This document shows positions 14,260 to 14,776 of a stretch of DNA of 14,776 nt, piece by piece. The translations under genes were made by a program, and so were the position numbers. This stretch comes from Desulfobulbaceae bacterium UBA2775. GTDB lineage: Bacteria; Desulfobacterota; Desulfobulbia; Desulfobulbales; Desulfocapsaceae. The stretch covers positions 1 to 14,776 of the forward strand of contig DEIL01000059.1 of the NCBI GenBank assembly GCA_002352445.1, read 5' to 3'. How positions within the stretch are numbered: the stretch's first letter is position 1; each line of letters starts with the position of its first letter. A model generated the notes under the pieces. That model was given only the letters and a program-made list of their open reading frames with translations. It was not told the origin of the DNA and did not search any database.

Positions 14260-14649
14260 ATGAAAACGGTGCGGATAAATTCTGCGACGGACTTGCGGGT
14301 GTACAAACAGGCTTATGCGCTTGCTATGGAGATATTCAATATCAGTAAGCAGTGGCCGTCAGAAGAAAAGTTTTCTCTGACAGATCAGATCAGGCGGTCA
14401 TCGCGGTCTGTTTGTGCGAATTTGAGGGAAGCCTGGGCAAAAAGAAGGTATCGAGCTCATTTTGTCAGCAAGTTGACCGATTCCGATGGAGAAAACAGTG
14501 AAACGGACACCTGGCTTGATTTTGCGAAAGATTGTGGATACATCTCCGGTAAAGATCATGGACAACTCGCTACTGATTGTAAAAAAATAGGCGCAATGCT
14601 GGGAGCTATGCTGAACAACCCTGGGCCGTTTCTGTTCAAGAAAACGTGA
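14260..14649 (+). CDS. Four-helix-bundle protein (23S rRNA intervening-sequence / Avd-like family)
   Basis: This is a 129-residue, largely helical protein. After the lead helix (LRVYKQAYALAMEIFNIS) comes FSLTDQIRRSSRSVCANLRE at about 38-57, the signature of the four-helix-bundle family. That family includes proteins encoded in 23S rRNA intervening sequences and is structurally related to Avd of diversity-generating retroelements. The third helix carries FVSKLTDSDGENSETDTWLD, and the fourth starts at GYISGKDHGQLATDCKKIGA. The length is normal and the frame intact. No reverse transcriptase or rRNA is in the window, so neither of the known contexts applies. Function is unknown; a positively charged, nucleic-acid-binding pentamer is inferred from relatives. 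It is framed by inverted heptamer arrays. Confidence 0.9.
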   Translation: MKTVRINSATDLRVYKQAYALAMEIFNISKQWPSEEKFSLTDQIRRSSRSVCANLREAWAKRRYRAHFVSKLTDSDGENSETDTWLDFAKDCGYISGKDHGQLATDCKKIGAMLGAMLNNPGPFLFKKT

Positions 14650-14653
14650 CCCC

Positions 14654-14776
14654 CGATATCAGACATCAGACATCAGATATCAGATATCAGACATCAGATA
14701 TCAGACATTCGACCTCCGACCTCCGACCTCCGACATCTGACATCCGACCTCCGACCTCTGACATCCGACCTCTGAC
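14654..14776 (-). repeat. Heptanucleotide repeat array C (17 units and continuing)
   Basis: Seventeen complete 7-nt units and a partial one run to the window edge without spacers. The first eight are of the form AGAYATC (AGACATC or AGATATC, first one CGATATC). The next nine are CGACCTC, CGACATC or TGACATC. Read on the other strand they become GAGGTCG and GATGTCW, the same unit family as arrays A and B, so array C is inverted relative to array B across the four-helix-bundle gene. The array may extend beyond the window. Confidence 0.92.

Noticed and set aside
14260..14649. Diversity-generating retroelement (Avd-like protein)
   Set aside because: No reverse transcriptase, template repeat or adenine-mutated variable gene is visible; only the structural family is shared.
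14654..14776. CRISPR array
   Set aside because: Units are 7 nt, contiguous and without spacers; no cas genes are nearby.

Overview
The window is an accessory polysaccharide (O-antigen or exopolysaccharide) locus. It carries an insertion sequence at its left end and a run of small, repeat-bounded accessory genes at its right end. The gene families (Wzx/Wzy export, many GT4 glycosyltransferases, radical SAM/SPASM enzymes, BrnT/BrnA, a REP-associated transposase remnant, GxxExxY and four-helix-bundle genes) suggest a Gram-negative bacterium. A Desulfobacterota/deltaproteobacterial sulfate reducer fits best, but that is inference from gene content and style. No rRNA or tRNA gene allows a firmer assignment.

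Layout. Positions 1-1480 hold a DDE transposase on the minus strand that runs off the left edge, plus the right flank of its element. Positions 1483-2909 hold three consecutive broken genes on the plus strand: a GT4 C-terminal half, the C-terminal tail of a sugar-nucleotide epimerase, and a left-handed beta-helix acyltransferase. Each carries a frame break. Positions 2952-7932 form a tightly packed plus-strand operon: GT4, Wzx flippase, Wzy-like polymerase, GT4, with overlaps of 1 and 4 nt and one 9-nt gap. A 14-codon gene stump and a 138-bp MITE-like element follow. Positions 8141-11494 hold another GT4, a radical SAM gene truncated by a second copy of the same element, an intact radical SAM/SPASM gene and a class I methyltransferase. 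A 125-nt fragment of a third radical SAM copy lies after it. A GxxExxY nuclease-like gene follows, bracketed by nearly perfect 29-bp inverted repeats (11654-12161). The last glycosyltransferase is at 12171-13277. The right end (13316-14776) contains heptanucleotide repeat arrays, a minus-strand brnT-brnA toxin-antitoxin pair, a decayed REP-associated transposase with a REP-like hairpin, and a four-helix-bundle gene flanked by inverted heptamer arrays.

How the genes work together. The GT4 enzymes presumably assemble a repeat unit on undecaprenyl phosphate, Wzx flips it and Wzy polymerises it. The acyltransferase, epimerase, methyltransferase and radical SAM enzymes would supply or decorate sugars, but the first two look inactivated. 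The specific sugars cannot be read from sequence.

The most interesting material is not the glycan pathway. It is a set of small cargo genes, each framed by its own repeats: GxxExxY with 29-bp inverted repeats, a four-helix-bundle gene with inverted 7-nt arrays whose repeat unit supplies the Shine-Dalgarno, and the MITE-like element found at two gene truncations.
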